Shown: piece by piece, positions 62,128 through 64,000 of the stretch
Numbering within the stretch: the first letter of the stretch is position 1
How the letters are laid out: every line of letters begins with the position of its first letter
Source: Stappia sp. ES.058
GTDB taxonomy: Bacteria > Pseudomonadota > Alphaproteobacteria > Rhizobiales > Stappiaceae
DNA length: 64,000 nucleotides
Assembly: GCF_900105595.1 (NCBI RefSeq)
Contig: NZ_LT629784.1
Location: 4,562,155 to 4,626,154, forward strand
Direction: 5' to 3'
Translations under genes and position numbers: made by a program
Notes under the pieces: model-generated
Told to the model about the DNA's origin: nothing
Databases searched by the model: none
Seen by the model: the letters and a program-made list of their open reading frames with translations, nothing else

Positions 62128-62335
62128 TGCTCAGTATCCATTGCTTTGGGAATTGATCGTGCCGCTACCGAGGCGCGTCAGCTGACGACGCGGCCCGGTC
62201 ACATGCCTGTATTGGCTCAGCATGTTAGGCACCTTGGTTGTCGGGTTGAGCGCGAACGGAGAGCCGTCCGCGTTTCGAGATGCGATATGGACTGCCAGAC
62301 CGGGACTCGATAAGGCGCTTCTTCCGCAAGCGGAT

Positions 62336-62374
62336 GAAGCCGACGAAAAAGAGAACTACACCTACGCGATAGCC
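62336..62374 (+). repeat. 39-bp direct repeat, copy 2
   Basis: This is the second copy of the repeat at 61163-61201, 1.17 kb further on, with one mismatch at position 33. The 388 bases between the methyltransferase and amidase remnants contain nothing else I can name. Confidence 0.8.
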
Positions 62375-62515
62375 CTCTAAAATTGAGGCGAGCGAATGGT
62401 TCGAATGAGGCAGACGGTCGCGAAATTCAAACTTCTGCTCCGGCGTTTGCGGCAGAGTTTCCTGGGAAATCAGCGCCGCCGATTTTTATGCGACGCATAG
62501 GATTTCCGCGAAATA

Positions 62516-63784
62516 TCAACTGATTATTCTCTTTACCGCGCTCAACAGAAACTCGTCCTGATAGTGGCCTGCAACGAAGGACAAGCCAACCGGACAGTTG
62601 TCCACGGTCAATAGCGGAACAGAGATTTCCGGCAAGCGTGCCACGCCGGAAAACGCGGTGATGGTCATCGTCGGATCATAGAAGTCCATCACCGCTTCAA
62701 GCGTGTTCAGGGAGTCTTTCCGGGGAGCGATTTTCGGCGTCGTAGGGAAGCAGATCACCGTTTCCGGGGTGAAGAAGGCGTTGATCTGCCGGAAGAGGCT
62801 TTCACACCTCGCCATGTTGTCCAGCGCCGCGATGCGGTCGAACCTCTGGACATTTCCGTAGGCCATCGAGAACGTGAAGCCGAGTTCGGGCTTGCAAGCT
62901 TCGATCCAGTTGCCGACCGTGCTCTGGAATTCGGCGGTCTGCAGATCACGCAATCCATTCAGGTTGCAGACCTTCAGCTCGCACGCCTCCCCGACGATTT
63001 CGGAAAACCTTACCGGCTCAATCACAATGCCGGTGCGTTCTGCTATTCGATCCAATGCGCTGCCAACTTCATCTCGAACGGCGGCATCCGCGATCTCCAG
63101 CGCATCCTGCAAGACGAGCATACGCCGTGGCGACGGCATCGACGATGCGGGAGCGTTCAGCAAGAGCGCATCGCCGCATCGAGCACCTCGAACCGATACG
63201 CCAACACGCCTACGGTACTGACGCTTGGCTGGAACGGCAAAACGCCAGCCTCGGAAATCCGATGAAGGGACGCATCCCCCAAAGACCGCAAAGGCTTGCC
63301 GGAACACGGACCGAACCTCCCGCGTCCGTGCAAAGAGAAAAATCCGCAAGACCATTGGCGACGGAAGCAGCCGAGCCGCTGGACGAGCCACCGGGGACGC
63401 GATCCGGTGCTTTCGCGTTTCGGGGGGTGCCAAAATAGAAGCTCTCCCCGTCGAGGCTATACGTGAACTCATCCGCCACGACCTTCCCGACGCAGCGCGC
63501 TCCAGAGGCAAGCAGTTGATCAACGCAGAGGGCGTTGTGAACAGGTGCGGGATGTGCGTCCGCCAAGCGGGGCTTCCATAGGAGGTCTTATATCCCGCAA
63601 GGTCGATGTTATCTTTCACGGTGAAGTGAAGCCCATCCAGCGAACCGTTACGTACTGGTGCTAGGTCAAGCTGTTCGACCAGTCCGCCGGATGGGTCTGT
63701 TGGAGAGTGAGGCATATAGTCTATTTCCTGCACGAATCTGAACGGATTTTCGGGCAGTTCTACACCGCGGGTCGAGACGATCAC
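62516..63784 (-). pseudogene. Amidase-signature enzyme, multiply frameshifted
   Basis: The start (63784) reads through LDGLHFTVKDNIDLAGYKTS, an amidase N-terminus with the catalytic lysine. The frame then changes near 63560. The second frame (about 63560-63290) carries GGSSSGSAASVANG, the amidase signature with the Ser-Ser-Lys triad serines, and CTDAGGSVRVPAS. A third frame gives ISEAGVLPFQPSVSTVGVLA. The original frame returns for the C-terminal half (LPEISVPLLTVDNCPVGLSFVAG). At least three frame changes are needed, so the gene is most likely dead. The intact enzyme would have been about 420 residues and hydrolysed an unknown amide. Confidence 0.8.
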
Positions 63785-64000
63785 GCTCGTCTGTCACAAT
63801 TTCCCAAAATCTGAGACAGACTCAGCGCCTCTATCACCTGTTTCAGGGACACCATTCTTAACGATCAACGGCCGCAAAGGGTCAGAAGCGGGCATTCTGA
63901 TTTTCAAGATTTGGGGCTGTAGCGTAAAAACTGCGGCTTGCTATCCCACCCGGTGGAATGCGTGTTCGGCGGCAATATCGCACCGTAGAGGGCAATCGGC
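63785..64000. other. Gene-free right edge
   Basis: No gene is visible. CTGAG-ACAGA-CTCAG at 63811-63825 is a small perfect dyad upstream of the amidase remnant. Confidence 0.4.

Noticed and set aside
1-64000. CRISPR arrays and rRNA operons
   Set aside because: No regularly spaced direct repeats and no rRNA sequence were seen.

Overview
The window is GC-rich DNA from an alphaproteobacterium. A member of the Hyphomicrobiales, perhaps Stappiaceae-like, is my inference from the HemP/HmuQ-type heme genes, a TGA-N9-TCA iron-type operator, the separate pheS and pheT genes and the style of the regulators; no rRNA or other marker is present to fix the genus. About 36 kb at the left is compact chromosomal core. 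From about 34 kb rightwards the sequence becomes accessory, with TTG starts, lower GC stretches, a recombinase, defence genes, IS and recombinase remnants and finally decayed genes.

Left part (1-36.2 kb). A truncated ion channel, a small hypothetical gene and an M19 dipeptidase lead into an uncharacterised four-gene cassette (aminotransferase, HAD phosphatase, NAD(P)-binding protein, methyltransferase; 2516-6940) whose genes overlap by 4-7 bases. Its last codons run into a tRNA-like sequence that is split in the D-loop by about 110 bases. Then come an ArgRS-like paralogue, mtnA, a heme-use block (HmuQ-like heme oxygenase, DUF2325 protein, divergent HemP with a candidate iron operator), pheS-pheT with a small membrane protein between them, a fused PabB-PabC enzyme, two methyltransferase/SDR genes, a LysR gene, and a P-type metal ATPase coupled to a VIT-family transporter. 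A redox cluster follows (26.5-33.9 kb): ApbE flavin transferase, a PepSY-flavodoxin-reductase fusion, a DUF2271 protein with a possible flavinylation serine, an Asp-rich secreted protein, cytochrome b561, a PepSY protein, and a two-component system.

Right part (34-64 kb). A TauD-like dioxygenase and a Nudix hydrolase face a sugar nucleotidyltransferase. A three-gene operon of unknown function (36746-41612) comes next. A catabolic block (41.7-48.8 kb) joins LeuCD-like dehydratase subunits, a tripartite tricarboxylate transporter, a GntR/UTRA regulator and a PrpB-like lyase; together they suggest hydration and aldol cleavage of a branched malate such as 2,3-dimethylmalate. An IS3 remnant and a tyrosine recombinase introduce a defence-island-like region. 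There, an ATP-grasp ligase and a STAND-type ATPase are convergent, overlap at their stop codons, and both start inside the two copies of a perfect 21-bp inverted repeat. Next is a Shango-type system (TerB protein, DUF2791 ATPase, Lhr-like helicase) whose TerB gene carries two homopolymer frameshifts. The last 4 kb contains remnants of a serine recombinase, a methyltransferase and an amidase, and a 39-bp direct repeat.

The strongest candidates for something undescribed are the inverted-repeat-bracketed ATP-grasp/STAND pair, the three-gene operon at 36.7-41.6 kb, the split tRNA-like locus, and the cassette at 2.5-6.9 kb.
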